From: Tomocerus qinae
Taxonomy: Eukaryota; Arthropoda; Collembola; Entomobryomorpha; Tomoceridae
Length of the DNA: 64,000 nucleotides
Direction: 5' to 3'
Assembly: GCA_020055645.1 (NCBI GenBank)
Contig: CM034547.1
Span: 4,092,001 to 4,156,000 of the forward strand
This document shows, piece after piece, positions 11,746-24,418 of this stretch; position 1 is the stretch's first letter, and each line of letters begins with the position of its first letter. The notes beneath the pieces were generated by a model that made no database searches, was not told the DNA's origin, and saw only the letters and a program-made list of their open reading frames with translations. A program made the position numbers and the translations under genes.

Positions 11746-13982
11746 TGGTGATCACTCAAGTTGAAAGAGTGAAAGAAAATCAGGATTCGGTGTAGAAACA
11801 AGAGTCGGACGGGACAGACAATACAATTCGGAGCAGTTAAGACTTTTGTGCAGAGCGGAGCTTAATAATAATGAGTCGTCTGAATACAAATGTTCTCGCA
11901 AGTGCCAAGTGGCATGATTAGGACACTCGACATTAAAGAGTGTGCTGCAAGACGCCGTCCGCCCGTAGCCGCCCGCTTATTCCGACGAAACGACTTGTTC
12001 ATTCTCATTAAGACAGTTGACATCACATCGCATTATCACATTCCTCTCTCTCCTCCTCCGCCAATCCCTCTCACACACCGCCAACACAAATCTACACCAG
12101 ACACTTCCAACGGATTTTAATGGACTTCCCTTCGCAATTTAAAATGCAAATCTAAGCACTCTCACATAACCTAATGGAATGGACATCTCATCAACTCGTC
12201 ACCCACAGCCCCCACTCTCCTTCCTCCTTTACTCTTTCAACAAGACTCCTATTAAATCTCATTTTTATAGCCACACCTGATTTATTTTTCCTTTCTTTTT
12301 TGCTATTATTAATTGGCACCATCATCTACTTTAAGGTACATGCACTTTCGTTTTACTTCAATCCTTGGATGATATTTGCTCTACTTTAATCGATATCATC
12401 AAAACATTCAAACACAATAGAATTAAAATTACTAGTAACTCAAAACATAAGGACCCCTACAGGCATGCTACCCATTAAAAACTTTCAGAGACACAACTCC
12501 GTAATTTTACTTTTCATAAAAACTGCATTCAACGGAGTTCGTTTATTCAGCAAATATCTTTCCAATTTCCTCAAGGCTATAAGTGTAACCAGAATCCTAT
12601 TCTTCCAAAAATTAATTCTTAATTCTCTCGCAATAAATTATTAAACTCTTTTCGCCGAAAACTTTGAAAAATGTAAAATAATTTTGCGAATTAAAACTCT
12701 TATGACCCTCCTGGGTAGTTTCACTATAATAAAAAAGCATAAGTTAGGAGTGGCAGAATTCTTTGTGAGTCACATAACATAAATTGGAAAATATGTATTT
12801 CTTCTCATATCTAATGAGATAAGATGGAGATACTCTCAGAGCAAAGAGAATCTGGTACTAAAATAATTAATGCAGTTTTTTCTGTATGATTACATAGTAC
12901 AGAGAGGGGCGGATTGGTGTGACGGATCATGGTAATCATGCATTCTTAACAAAAGACATTATAAAATCTGGAGATGAAGAGTCGGAGATTTTGAATAATC
13001 AAAGAAGGATTCTGCTGTTTACTTTAGTATGAAAAATGAATGAATCGAGAAGGAGGAATTAAGGTAGACAGGGCAGAAGTAAAAATAGTTCTTTATGCTA
13101 ATTTTATAGCTTATCTAAAGCGTCAGTTTTCATTTGGGGGATGTACATATAAAGATTCTAAACATTATGGCCATGACTATATGACAGTCTCCTGTGACTA
13201 TGAATAGAGAAGGGTGGGAGAAAGCAGGGCATTAGAGAGAAAGCGGGAGAGACAATAAAGAAGTGAGGTGGGTGGGCTGGCAAGGGCTCTAGTTAGTTAA
13301 GAGAGGCAATTAAAAGAATAAAGAATGAAAAGTGTCATGATGCCGTGGGACGGAGCAGCCAGCCAGAAGCACTAAAACTAAATGATGTTTAATAGTTAAT
13401 GAAGAGAGAAGTGGAAATTGCTGTTACTCACTTTCTCCGACCTCCTCTCCCCTTTCACACACTTTCACTCCAGCTTTCTCCAATACTCTTACCTTCACCA
13501 TTATACATTCAAACCGAATTAGTGATGGGAAAGAAACCCGAGTCACTTAATAAAAAACAGAATAGAGAAGACTATCCTATCCAAGTCACTCTCAACTCTG
13601 AATACTCCCATTGATAATGAATCACTATTTTTGTGATAACATTAAACATTCATAAAAGAATTATTACGACATACTACAGTATGGGCAATGAGAAACTTTC
13701 AACGCCTAAATTGGCTTTCAAATTCCACTACCGAATTACTTCAAAAATGCTTTTTGCTGTTAAATGCCTATAAAAAATTACATTGATGATTTTTTGCAAT
13801 TTGTCTAACGTAAAGGTGAAAGTAAATGGAATAATTAGTATAACATTAAGATTTAGTGAAAACAATTACATCAAAAATTACTAATATTTGATAACCATGT
13901 ATCATTCAGGCAACAAAATGACAAAGCACTAAAGAAAGCCAATTTTTAATTATTAGTAATAAATGTTCTTTTTTGTTCACAG

Positions 13983-14180
13983 CCGTAGAATAGTGAAAGC
14001 TATGACCGCGCTTTCTAATTTCCCTCACTGTATGCTCCAGAATATTGCAGAACGGTTTTAAGACAATGCGGAGAAATGAATAGACAGAAAGATGAATATA
14101 AAATCTCTATTATTCTCAGAGTAAAAATAAAAGATAAATTATTTCAGTGTCTAAGCTCGAAATCTGTGCATTTGGAACAG
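13983..14180 (+). ncRNA. Candidate non-coding exon, 198 nt
   Basis: The left edge follows a good 3' splice-site pattern: a T-rich tract ending TTTTTTGTTCACAG. The right edge is a full-consensus 5' splice site, CAG|GTAAGT (14178-14186), of which about 0.5 copies are expected in the window by chance. All three frames contain stops, so a coding internal exon is excluded. The segment includes a short frame beginning at 13984 that ends at 14061. If real, it would be an exon of a long non-coding RNA, a UTR exon, or a poison exon. No partner exon could be identified. Confidence 0.2.
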
Positions 14181-14186
14181 GTAAGT

Positions 14187-17100
14187 AAATAGAGAGATAG
14201 ATAGAGATATGAAGTGACAATGAAATGAAGGGAAATGCTAAGGAGAAGCGTTTCTGCCTCGCCTGGCTGATTCCCTTTCTTCGTCAGATCTTTGCTCCAC
14301 TTCACTTCACTTCTCACTTGAGTTCATTTCTCTGCAATTTCACCGCACACCTTCCTTCTCCTATACAACCACCTAATTGAATTGAACCTGAACTCTGTAC
14401 TAAGTACTCTGCAATTAACCACACGCACTTATCAACTCTGTTCACGCCCTCCAACTAACCCTTTCATAGAAATATTAACGATGAAAACCCACTCGAGTAA
14501 TTATTACCACGAATTACTAACAAGGATTTTAGAGATAACGGGCAAATCACTTAAACGCGAATTCTGTTTTTGGAATTGCAGATTAAATGAACAAGAGAAA
14601 TTAATCTGTTAGTAATTAAATAGTCTATAAGTGAGTTACTCCTATTTATATTGCTGAAATGAATGCAGAAATGTTTTAGTCAGAACACGTGAGTTTGTGC
14701 AGAAGTTGTTCATACTATTTCCTGTAATGTCTCACAGTTGTTCGATTTATAAATCCCAGGACAATAGGACCTTGAGAAGAGACAGTCAATGTTTTGTTGG
14801 CTTTCCCCGGAAGAAAGTCAGGAGAAAGGAGGTACTAATTATCGGGGTCTTATTAATTGCGGTTATGATAGAGTGTAAGAGCGGAGAGTTGATCGTAGTG
14901 CAATCAGTTCGGTTCAGTTGAATTAGCAAAGTGATAAGTAAGGGAAGTCTGGTCTGGACTGCAGTCAATAAATTGGGAGTGGAGAGAGGTTTATGTTGAT
15001 GGGAATAGTCTTGATAGGGGAGTAATAGGCGACATTGAAGATAGGGGATTTATTGAAAGTTAGAGCGGGAGTGATTGAAAGTGTCCAGTAATTCCAGAGA
15101 CGTTGTCCTGTCCAGAGAGATAGGGACAGGAGATAATGGAGACTAGAGAGCGCTAAGGGTCTGGGAGAGTGCATAAGTCAAAATAAATAAAGACACAGAG
15201 GATTTGGTTTGAGGGAAAAGGAGGAGACGGAGGAGATGGGATTCGATGGCATCAAATAACATAAATTGGCAGCTGCTCCAATTCTCAAGTCTGAACAGAA
15301 GCCAACAAAGACGGAGACAAAGACTCGGACGGACAGAGCCAATGAAATACGCCGACTTCCTTCTTCCTCGGCACAATTTGATGGTCAGCTAACCAAACAA
15401 TCTCACTTATTCTTCCAACACCATAGCCAACTCTACCCGCCCAAAGGACCACCAATGCCTCCTTTACTCAATGCACTATACAATCCTCTCAAATCAGGGT
15501 TTACTTCTCATACATGTCAGGCCTCATTTAATTTTATTCACAGACCTATTTAAAAATCACTTTTAGACAACTTTTCCCATTTGCTAGCCAAAAATCAGCT
15601 GGAATAGGCTGACATCTACTGCATGACCATCATAGTGATTCAAGTTTTGAGTAGTTGAAGCATTTTGAATTTTATTCATAGAAATTTTCGCCAAATTGTA
15701 GTTTAAATTATCCTAAATTAGAAAGTTTTGGAAGAAACTTTAGGACGGATGATAGTTCGGATGGTTCTCGTCTGCTGTGTGAATGGCGAGGCCACTTGAG
15801 GATTGCAAACGTTTTAGCAATCTTGTTGAAAATTAGTTATCTGCGGGAAACCCCAGTGGGTCAGTGTTTTGTTTAAAAAAGAAATGTGCGGAATGGCCGA
15901 GTAGTGTCAAGTGAAGGAGTTCTGGATGGGGCACAGTTGTGTTGTATAAAGTACTTTTGTCCAGAAATTTAGGATTTGTAAGAAAGAAATCGGAGGAAAC
16001 ATAAGCTGCTCGTCTCTAGTTTATTGGCATCCAATCCACTCTGCTCATCTTCTTCCTTTCTCTCCCTTGTTTCCTTGCATCGCGACTTTCCTTCGGTGTG
16101 ATTGCTAAATGGACTCCTATTTTCCTCCTTTTTTATTTTCTGCTAAGCCACTTCTTGATTCTCGATATCCCTATACTCCCTTCTACTACTAAGGACTATT
16201 TTGGTTTCGTCTCTGTGCGATCCTTTGAGTCTTCCTCTAAGTACAAGCACAACAACAAATCTACCGTATTCCTTTAGATTTAGGACAATTTATTTTGAAC
16301 AGCTGAAATTCTTTAAAAACAGATTCATTTTGAGTTCTTTGTTTTATCTTTAGATTCTTCCTCTAATTCTCAATACTAGGAAAACAGTTTTTATGTTGAA
16401 GGCGTACTAAACGGCATCGAAAATGAATGTGCAGGGAGTATAAGAGGATGGTGGGGTGCATTAGAAAAGAAATACGGTGTTGATAGTGAGTGTATGGGCC
16501 GAGAATGGTTCAACGGTGCATTCGTCTATACTTCCTCAAATTACAGATAGGCCAGAAAGTTTCTTGGTCGACTTGTCTCTGATAAGGTATGGTAGGTAGG
16601 TCGCTTTTCTTGAGAGATACGGTGCAGACTCTTCGTTCTGGCTGGATGTTCTCTCTGTTTCCTTCCTGGACAAGTTTTGTGACAAAGAAAATGCGAAATT
16701 CTAAATAAACAATAAATAGTGCTGGAGTATAAGTATCTCTGGACAGGGAATATTATAGTCCTACTATAGTAAATAGGAGAGAGAGTCGCTTTAGTGGAAG
16801 ACAGATAAATCAAAGATATCTCTCTGCTTGGCTGTGTAAAGAACTCTGGAAAGACTCTATATTATATAGGCATATAAGTCTCATCTGCCTGGTGGCGGGG
16901 AATAGCAGAGCCAAGTCAGTCCACGGAATTCTCCATCTGCAATCACACTGAACCGAACTGATCGTCGCACAGTTTTTCATTTGTGAATGTGCAGAGTAGC
17001 TACACCTCAGCTAAGATATGTGCATAGGAGCGAGTGCTGTAGTCCTAGACCGAGCTGATCAGATCAAGTAAATATATATCATCTCCTATACAATACATTT

Positions 17101-17536
17101 ATGTTCATTCTAGTTGCTTTATCTCACTCTTATTGTTAGCATGGCTTGTCTTAGTTCATCTCCTTGTTTCACTCTTCTACTGTTTTGTCTTACTCGACGA
17201 CTATCTACACTTGACAATCTTTCTCACGTAAATCTCCCTATACCCATAATCACTTTTATATACCCCACTTACTTTTGAACTTGCTACTAAGAATAGGCCT
17301 TTGCATATTCTACATTTTATGAGCTTGTAATTAAATAATTGTTACTACTCGTATTACAATGTTCTAATAACAACATTACCGCCTGACTTTTATTATAACT
17401 AATAAAGGATGCAGATGTAAATACAGCAATAGTGAAACTACATAAGAAATTACTGAATTAAGTAGAACAATAAAATGTCAGCTCATAATTTTTAGAATGC
17501 AGTGCATTCAGCAATGCGAGACTATTCATTTTTATA
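14187..17536. other. Non-coding stretch, no gene seen
   Basis: Frames here are at most 95 codons (15266-15553, Ser/Pro/Gln-rich), without a recognised domain. The DNA alternates between purine-rich (14790-15260) and pyrimidine-rich (16020-16210) segments. A GATA-like run (AGATAGATAGAGATA) begins near 14195. I see no RNA gene or repeat family beyond low-complexity sequence. Confidence 0.55.
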
Positions 17537-17781
17537 CACAGTATGTTCAAAAACTAAGCTACCACTTTCTCTTTTTTTAACTCCATTCAAAACTTTCACA
17601 GAGGAATACTTTCTTACTTTTCATCGAATTAAATACTGCCAAAAAGGAGACAGAATTCAACTAAAATGATATAGAAGTTAGATTGTAATGAAGTAAAAAA
17701 TTATTTTGTATTTGTAAATCTTTTATTCGGATCTATAAGGAAAGAGATAGTAGGATGTCAACTCTATTTTAGATTACACTG
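17537..17781 (+). mobile_element. MITE-like element A, mariner type, 245 bp
   Basis: The left end is CACAGTATGTTCAAAAAC and the right end is the reverse complement of CAGTGTAATCTAAAATA. TA flanks both sides (17535-17536 and 17782-17783). It shares a 19-nt core, AACTCCAT(T/A)CAAAACTTTC, at 17579-17597 with the element at 60118-60303 (one mismatch), at about the same distance from the left end. The right ends also match (ACTCTAT near the terminus, then ACTG). It has no open frame, so it would be a non-autonomous miniature element moved by a Tc1/mariner-class transposase. The imperfect ends suggest an old copy. Confidence 0.5.
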
Positions 17782-17783
17782 TA

Positions 17784-20730
17784 GTTAAATTAGAACATTT
17801 CATAGATTGCTTCTTGCCTTTCTATATAATATGTCTTTGAAGCATATTTATTTTTGGTATTTGACACTACACACACCATTTGCATTCATTCCGAGTGAGC
17901 TAAACGAATAAACTCTTTTTCTCCAATTGCCTCTGTTTTGACTTTCTTTAACACGGATGTCTGATGCAGCTGGAATTGGAGGAAATCCTCATCCACTTTC
18001 GTAAGTGATGTAGGTGACTGGGTTATTTTTGTGATTTTTCACCGCGTTTCTCTTATAAGTGGGTGTAAAATCCAATATAGTAGTAATATTCAGAACAGAC
18101 AATTTTCTATACAGATTACTCAGATATATATTCGTAGTAGTGATTTAAATAAGAAATTGAAAGTGAAACATGACTGAGCTTTCCATCCGTCTCTGTCTGA
18201 TTGGTAAAGAAAAACAAGACTGCCTTCCTTTGATTTGTTTTTCTCTCCTACAAATACAACGTGTCATATCTTTGGGTACAATGTACCCCACAATTTCTTC
18301 CTTAATAGATCGCTTGACAAAAAGAATAATATTCTCCAAAGTATGTCAATTTTTCCATTTTGCAACTCTCATTTTTCATCGCTATTGTCAAAACTAATTC
18401 ACCGTCCACATTTTAAAGACGACCGAGTTAACATAATTAAATTACTAAAAACCTACTGTTGTTTCGTATTACGTTCAAAACATTATTATTCTTGCAATAA
18501 TAAAATTGGGTCGAGAACAATATATTTTATTGTGTGCTAAACACAATCTTCATTGCTATTATTATTCCCCTGAAAAGTATTTTTAGAACTGAAAGATACG
18601 GAAACCTGGAAAAAGATTATTTTAATTCTAACACTCCGTTAGTGAGATAATGCATTGAGTAATCTGAATAGTCTTATTGATTAGATTGTTGGTCCAGTTG
18701 TTGTTAGTTTATTTATTCAAGAAGTGAAAGGGAGGGAGGAGTAGAAAAGTGAAAGCGCAGAAAGGAGAAATGCATTGCATTCAATATTTCCATTCAGAAG
18801 ACGATCTCCGGTTTGTTTGTCTGGCTACCAGCAAAATAAAATTGATTTTCTTTATTTCAGTTCGTTGGTCGCAAGTGCATTCCCTTTTCCCTTGTGAAAC
18901 GGAAACCTCTATAAAAGATGCATCGACGTATGTAGAATTTGGCCACCGAAAGATACACATGGGTGCCTTTAAAGCTGTATACTATAAAGATTTGGCTTTG
19001 GTGGTGAAAAGCGAGCTCTGTCTCCATCTGGACTGATTACTCATCTCATCTCAAACATTTCGATATCTATCTCCGTCTTTCTTCTAAACGCGGATCCACA
19101 CCAAAACGGTGGATTCCATTTCAGATTGAACAGTGCAAGGGAAACTTGATTTTCCATTCCACACCGACAAGTAGTAGCTATACCAGGAGCGATAAGGATA
19201 AGTGCTTCTATTTATATTTACACATGATATTAGCGAGTAATATTTCGTGTATCTGTATTTATTATTGCCTATTGGTTTACAATATTGTAGTCGTTGTATG
19301 TGAGATGTAAGTCGGCACTCGTAAGAAATGGTGCAAGAAGGGACATCAGAATCTAATCAATCTTCCATACAACGTAACATCGTGCCATTGCATTTCATTT
19401 CTTGGCTTCCATATCTATCCACCTACAGAACTAACGCATAAATGTATGTAGATACTATTTAAGAAAAGTTGCATAGAAAGAGTACAATATTATATATAAT
19501 GTGTATAGAGAGAGATAGGGAAGGATGAGATACAGATAGAATCCATTTATGTCGCGAGAGTGTTTTATAATAAATAAACGGAGATATGTAGGAACACATG
19601 TACATATCTTCCAGGATGATAAATCCTTCTCCCTTCGTCTCTTTCTCCAACTCTTCTTGCTGTCCACATTTGCCAAACTAAATGCATTGGAACGGTGAGA
19701 AACGTTCCAGCCCAGCACTCACTTCCCTGACGCACTTTACTAATGCCACACACAAACGCAGCTACGTCAACCCTGCAAACCTTGTTCATCCTTTTTATCA
19801 TTCTTCTTATCAGAATTCAGAATTCAGAATCATTCTGCTACTGGTGTTAAAATTCAAATTCTAGAATGCTTGATATTTTTTATACCTGACAAAATTGGCA
19901 TTTTTTGACTAAATTGTATCAACCCATTTTGCAATAAGCAATTATATACTTTCCCTGAAAAGCAGAATTTTACCTGCTTGGTTTCGTTCACTCTTTTTAA
20001 TGGTTATATATAAATATTAACACGAAATCAGGATGTTCAATTTATTTTAAAACGAACGATATCATATCTCTACAAAATGAGATTAGCATCGCATGGGACT
20101 CCCTTGGGATGTGGGGTATTCAATTATAGGTATTCAAAGACATCGAGATCGAAGGTAGAATAGTGCAGAAAGCATTTAAGTTGATTGATGGAATTACCAG
20201 GACTGCGTTCCATTGGCCTTTGCAATGCATTGGAGGGACGGTGTGTTTAGTTGAATGCGTGTAAAGTGTTTGGGGAGAAGGGGCAGTGAGTTATATTCAA
20301 TAAAGAGTGTGTACTCGGGAAGAAGAGCCAAGAAGAGACAGACAGCAAAGCAAGCAATCTAACTCCACTAAAAAACCAACACGTGCTCCAACTTTTTCCC
20401 GTTCAGTTGAGCCAAAATAAAATATTCTCGTCTTTACACCACTTTGTGTGTTATTTCTACTTTGATAAGATAAGCTATCTTCTCTGCGAACATCCTTTTA
20501 TGCAACTGTTAGAAAATAACTTAAGTATGTAGCTATCTAACTTTTTCGGTGGTTGAGTGTATTTGCTTGCACTAGGCTGGCTCAACTATTGTTCCTTACA
20601 AACATGATTGATTTATTAGCCTCCTTTTCCTCCATCTAAAAGGAGACTCGAGAAGAGACGTGTTAATGGCTCATGAAGAAATCTCGAGAAATATTCTTTT
20701 TGCAATAAAAGTGATTATGAAGTAAAAAAG
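17784..20730. other. Non-coding stretch, no gene seen
   Basis: The best frame is 101 codons (18235-18540), Phe/Ser/Ile-biased, with no domain. A pyrimidine-rich stretch ending TTTATTTCAG at 18861 resembles a 3' splice site inside a plus-strand frame (18749-19036), but no matching donor lies in frame downstream. A 7-bp-period repeat sits at 19811-19830. The rest is unstructured A+T-rich DNA. Confidence 0.55.
19811..19830 (+). repeat. CAGAATT tandem, 2.9 copies
   Basis: CAGAATT is repeated with a period of 7 bp, ending in a partial third copy and an ATCATTCTG tail that can fold back on the CAGAAT unit. This is a minor local repeat. Confidence 0.6.
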
Positions 20731-20800
20731 ATGTTTTCTCTTATGTCAATGAATCTTTCTTGCTTCTCACAATTTATGATTTATGCTCATTTTGGCAAAG
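20731..20800 (+). other. Possible short first exon, unproven
   Basis: An ATG preceded by AAAAAG opens a 23-codon frame starting MFSLMSMNLSCFSQFMIYA, which is hydrophobic like a signal peptide. It runs without a stop into AAAG|GTAAGC, a good 5' splice site at 20800/20801. The next plausible open frame (20876-21250) is not in a compatible splice phase with any nearby AG. The case rests on one donor and one short frame. Confidence 0.1.
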
Positions 20801-20875
20801 GTAAGCAAAAACATTTTGCACAAGAGTTGCGGATCCTTTATTGCATTCTTGTTTAAGTAATTCTATAAGGATGAG

Positions 20876-21250
20876 ATGACGAGGGGGTTGGGCATAAGGC
20901 AGACAGGTACGTATGTTGATTGTCAGGACGCCAGCGAAGCCTGTCACGTCACTCCCCTTCGAGATAGCGAGTATTTCACTTGTTTGTGTAGTGACTCATT
21001 TGACAAGGTTGTGTATCACTTCGGATACCTTTTTACTAATAATGTCTCGCGTCAACTTTTCACTAGATATGAGAAAACTATAAGAATTATCTCAACACTA
21101 CACAACTCTAACCTATTTAAAAGAATGATTTATGTTTCACCTCCTGTCGCTTTTCACTATCGTTTTACTTATGCCGCGAGTAAATGTGGACACCAAGTCA
21201 ACTTATATCTTTACATGTCTAACATCCCTCATGAAAATTACACTTTCTAA
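20876..21250 (+). other. 124-codon open frame, coding status unproven
   Basis: The frame begins with ATG and ends with TAA. The peptide has a balanced composition for this window: several Cys in the first half (YVDCQDASEACH, FTCLCSD), aromatic residues throughout, no obvious membrane segment and no family motif I recognise. At this base composition two or three frames of this length are expected by chance. The upstream context has no TATA or splice partner in phase. Confidence 0.12.
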
Positions 21251-22931
21251 GACCTAAAGATTTCTAAAACCGTTAAGGAAACAAGTCATGGGCTCCTGGC
21301 AGTAAACACTGTCTACACTCTGCATCACGCTTTGAATACAAAAAGCTGACTGAAATGTAATGTGGAGTACTACATACTAATATGTAAAATTTAAAAAATA
21401 ATATTCTAGTGGAAAGAAATATTCTGAAGAAAATCGAATTGTAAATGCTGTAAATAGAAGTTGAAACGTCGCCTAATCTAATATGGGGACAGCCTAATAG
21501 TCAGATGTGTGAGGGAAGCTAGGAAGACAATGCAAAGTTTATTTAATATGAGGATCACTCTACTCTGCGTGGAGACTACATTGAGAAAAACATGTCACGT
21601 CTTTGTACTTACATACCTACTCAATGACTCTAGGTGTTCGTTTATGCACGTGTATAGGCAGTCCTGATGTTTGTGTATTAAGCGACCGAGAGAGAAATGT
21701 CGTTACATGCAAGGGAGAGAGAGAGACGCTGGTGTCTAATAGAAATCAAGTTGCACGTTTACTCTTGAAGAGCGAAAGAACGGCCCAGAACAAGAAAATT
21801 AAATACGTGAGATATCCCTCTCCACATTCAACGAATTTTTCTGATGTGCTAATGTATTCATGCATGTCTGTGTATTGTTCCCAGGTTGTGACTTGAGCAC
21901 AGATAGATGCACACCTTGAGGACTTATCCTCAAATGACAGGAGTCAACTCCTACACGGATCCTAGTGCATTCACACTCCAAATTAAAGAAAATTCAGAAT
22001 CTTCAATTTTTAGATTAAATGATAAAAATGGCTGTCATTCAGGAAAATACATTCATGACGAATTGTCCTAAATATTGCTTTTAATACTGATAGAATCTAT
22101 CAAGATTATCAAGAGAAAATTCCCTGTATGCTTAAATACATGCGAATGAGTTGTAAACTACCGCAGGTATTAATTTCTTTTCAGCTATAAGACCTCTTAG
22201 GAGTGATTCTCTCTTAGGAGTCTTTGCCAAGCGAAAGTGACAAACGTTTCCATCAATTTTCTCTGAATGCCTGGTTTAGTATTAGGTACACTAACTTTTG
22301 ACACATAATTATGACAATCGTGTGCACTGCTACTCAAAAGAATTCTTTTTGGCATCCAGTTACCCGTAAAGAGTCTAAAGTGACACTTGCTCGTCAAACT
22401 AATCGCTATGCAGACATTCGTCAATTAAAGTTCAATGCACTTGCATAAACATCTTATGAATTTAGGGCATGTGAAGCATATTGCATATATATTTGTGAAT
22501 TGTATTTGAAAAACAGATAATGAATATCTTCTATTTAATTTTTAAATGTTTCTGCTTCTCAGAAGGATCATCTTTCGAACAAATGTTTTTATTGACTGCA
22601 CAATGCACATGTTGGACAGATGTGTCTGGAACAATGCATATAAACTACATCAAGTAGGGCAATTGTAAATAAATATTTGCCAGATCCTAAACTGGGGATT
22701 ACAAGGTACCTAATAAAATTTGTTTACAAACAATTTGCTACTTATTATGCTATTTCTTTTAAGCGAGTACCTATTACTTTAATATTATTCGTTCTATTGT
22801 GCTGGATAATAATATAAAAATGAGTTGTGAATAGGGATACAACTTTATTGTGCGTCTAGATGTACATTGAAAAGAATCAAAATCCATTCGGTACACGCTA
22901 TTCTTTTATCACAACGTTTAAGCTCGTTAAA
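21251..22931. other. Non-coding stretch, no gene seen
   Basis: No frame exceeds 97 codons, and none shows a domain. There is a (GA)-rich patch near 21710-21727 and a T-rich tract ending in CAG near 22183, followed only by short closed frames. Nothing else stands out. Confidence 0.55.
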
Positions 22932-22985
22932 AGGCATTGCACTAATCTGTGTAATCTGCTGTACACACAGATTAGTTTTATGCTT
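22932..22985 (+). ncRNA. 54-nt hairpin, pre-miRNA-like candidate
   Basis: The perfect 12-bp core pairs 22941-22952 (ACTAATCTGTGT) with 22965-22976 across a 12-nt loop. A 3-nt internal mismatch follows, then six more pairs (22932-22937 with 22980-22985, one G-U). That gives two arms of about 21-22 nt, the size of a Dicer product. A perfect 12-bp stem with so small a loop is expected only about 0.1 times in the window. The lower stem beyond 22931/22986 pairs poorly, which argues against Drosha processing. The arms match no conserved animal miRNA that I know. Confidence 0.2.
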
Positions 22986-24403
22986 GTAGCCCAACCTGTA
23001 GTAAGGGACGTTCATCTCTAGAGAAAAAGAGGATTGCACGGAACCCTACAGGGAGAAAGAGCTTTAAAATACAAACACCTAACTGCATGTATAATGCCAA
23101 TGAGGAGAAGGGGAGACAAAATTCTTCCTGTAAATACTCAATGTGCCTAATCCTTGCATAATATGTAGATCACTGGCATAAGTGAAAAAGTTGTCCGTCT
23201 CAAGCAAAGTGGCTGGTGAGTAAAGCATTTGGTTAGGTGTGTTGATATTGGGACGAGTGTTCGGGTTTGTTTATAGAGAGGCCAAGTGTGTTTGTCTGTT
23301 GACTCTCCTTTGATGACACAGTGACTAGTGCACGACAACACAACGGCCATCAAATCAAGCCGACATCGGCAGAGGTGAATCCGAACTGAATGTGACTGCA
23401 CAAGTCGGAGTGTCATGCCAAGTGGGAGTGGATTTAATTTAGTTCACCTGTCTCACCCTTCCCTTACCGACTATAAATAAGCCTCTCATCACAAATACAA
23501 TTCACACAAACTTATTTATTGCACTCTCCTTCCTTGCTGTAATAATACTTTCTGCCTAAATGCTTGCACCGCTTTCAACACTCACTATTCCTACTTAATA
23601 TGTACATACCTTTTGTGACTCTCATTCCTAAGTCTGGAAAAGAGGTAAAGATAACTTACTTCCCTCCCATTACTATTTTTTAATTTTTTATAATTTTCCA
23701 GACAAGCAATACCCAATGTTCACTTGTGCAGAATGCATGGGGAATAACATTTTCGTCGTACATCGGCACTAATTTAATGTAGACCATAAACAAAGGTCCT
23801 CGTATTATTTTTAAAAATTCGTTATATGCAATTTTTGCACTTTATTTACATGGGCAATGTCCAATGAGGAATACTACTACAAATTGTTTTCTAAGCAAGT
23901 AAGCAGGTATGCTCCTTTTGGGACCACAAAAATTTCGACTCGAATCTAGTTTAGCAGGAATAAGTTTTAGATTAGAATTCGGATAACTAGCATTACAAAA
24001 GAAATATCTCCTCGGTGGTTACTTTTATTTTTAGCAAGGCATTTTCGTAGAGAATGAAACTAGAGACAGTTTAGAGATATGAGGGACGTAATGTTTGGGT
24101 GTGTGATTGCTGTAGATGTAATTCGAGTGATGGGGAAGGTGGATGAAAATGAAATGAAGAAAGGGTAAATAGTAAAGTCTTGGAAATGGAGTTTAGATGA
24201 AGAGAGACGACAGGCGAGGAGAGTCACGAAAGTAAAACTAAATTCGCCATGAATAGAGTCAAGATTGGAAGTGCAATTGAATTTGAGAGAGAACGTGAGA
24301 AAGCCACACGGAGACTCCGCGCTCTCAAGTCACTGGCTCACTAGTCCAAGACCTTAGACTGACTATCCCTAAAACAGATATCCAGAATTTTCGGGAACAC
24401 CGT

Positions 24404-24418
24404 GACGAAAATTTCGTC
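24404..24418. repeat. 15-bp palindrome GACGAAA-A-TTTCGTC
   Basis: Perfect 7-bp arms are separated by one A, in a short segment of related GAAAATTTC-like words (24390-24560). The surrounding words resemble those at 58010-58215, so both places may be relics of the same kind of low-complexity A/T repeat. Chance is also possible. Confidence 0.35.

Larger units (their letters stand above)
8442..13982. other. Non-coding stretch, no gene seen
   Basis: Open frames reach only 86 codons (8931-9191), with no domain signature. It contains inverted repeats at 9295-9327 and 12495-12539, an A+T-rich segment around 10440-10900 with a 14-bp palindrome, a purine-rich belt at 11629-11745, and one GGAGAAAGT copy at 13430-13438 (minus strand). 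At 13260-13286 a GGG-rich run has three G-triplets, just short of a strict quadruplex. Confidence 0.6.

Noticed and set aside
13266-13286. GGG-rich run as a G-quadruplex
   Set aside because: Only three G-triplets fall within allowed loop lengths. The fourth run is GG, so the strict rule fails.
20801-20876. Joining the possible first exon at 20731-20800 to the frame at 20876 by a short intron
   Set aside because: The only nearby AG (20868-20869) gives an immediate stop in the required phase.
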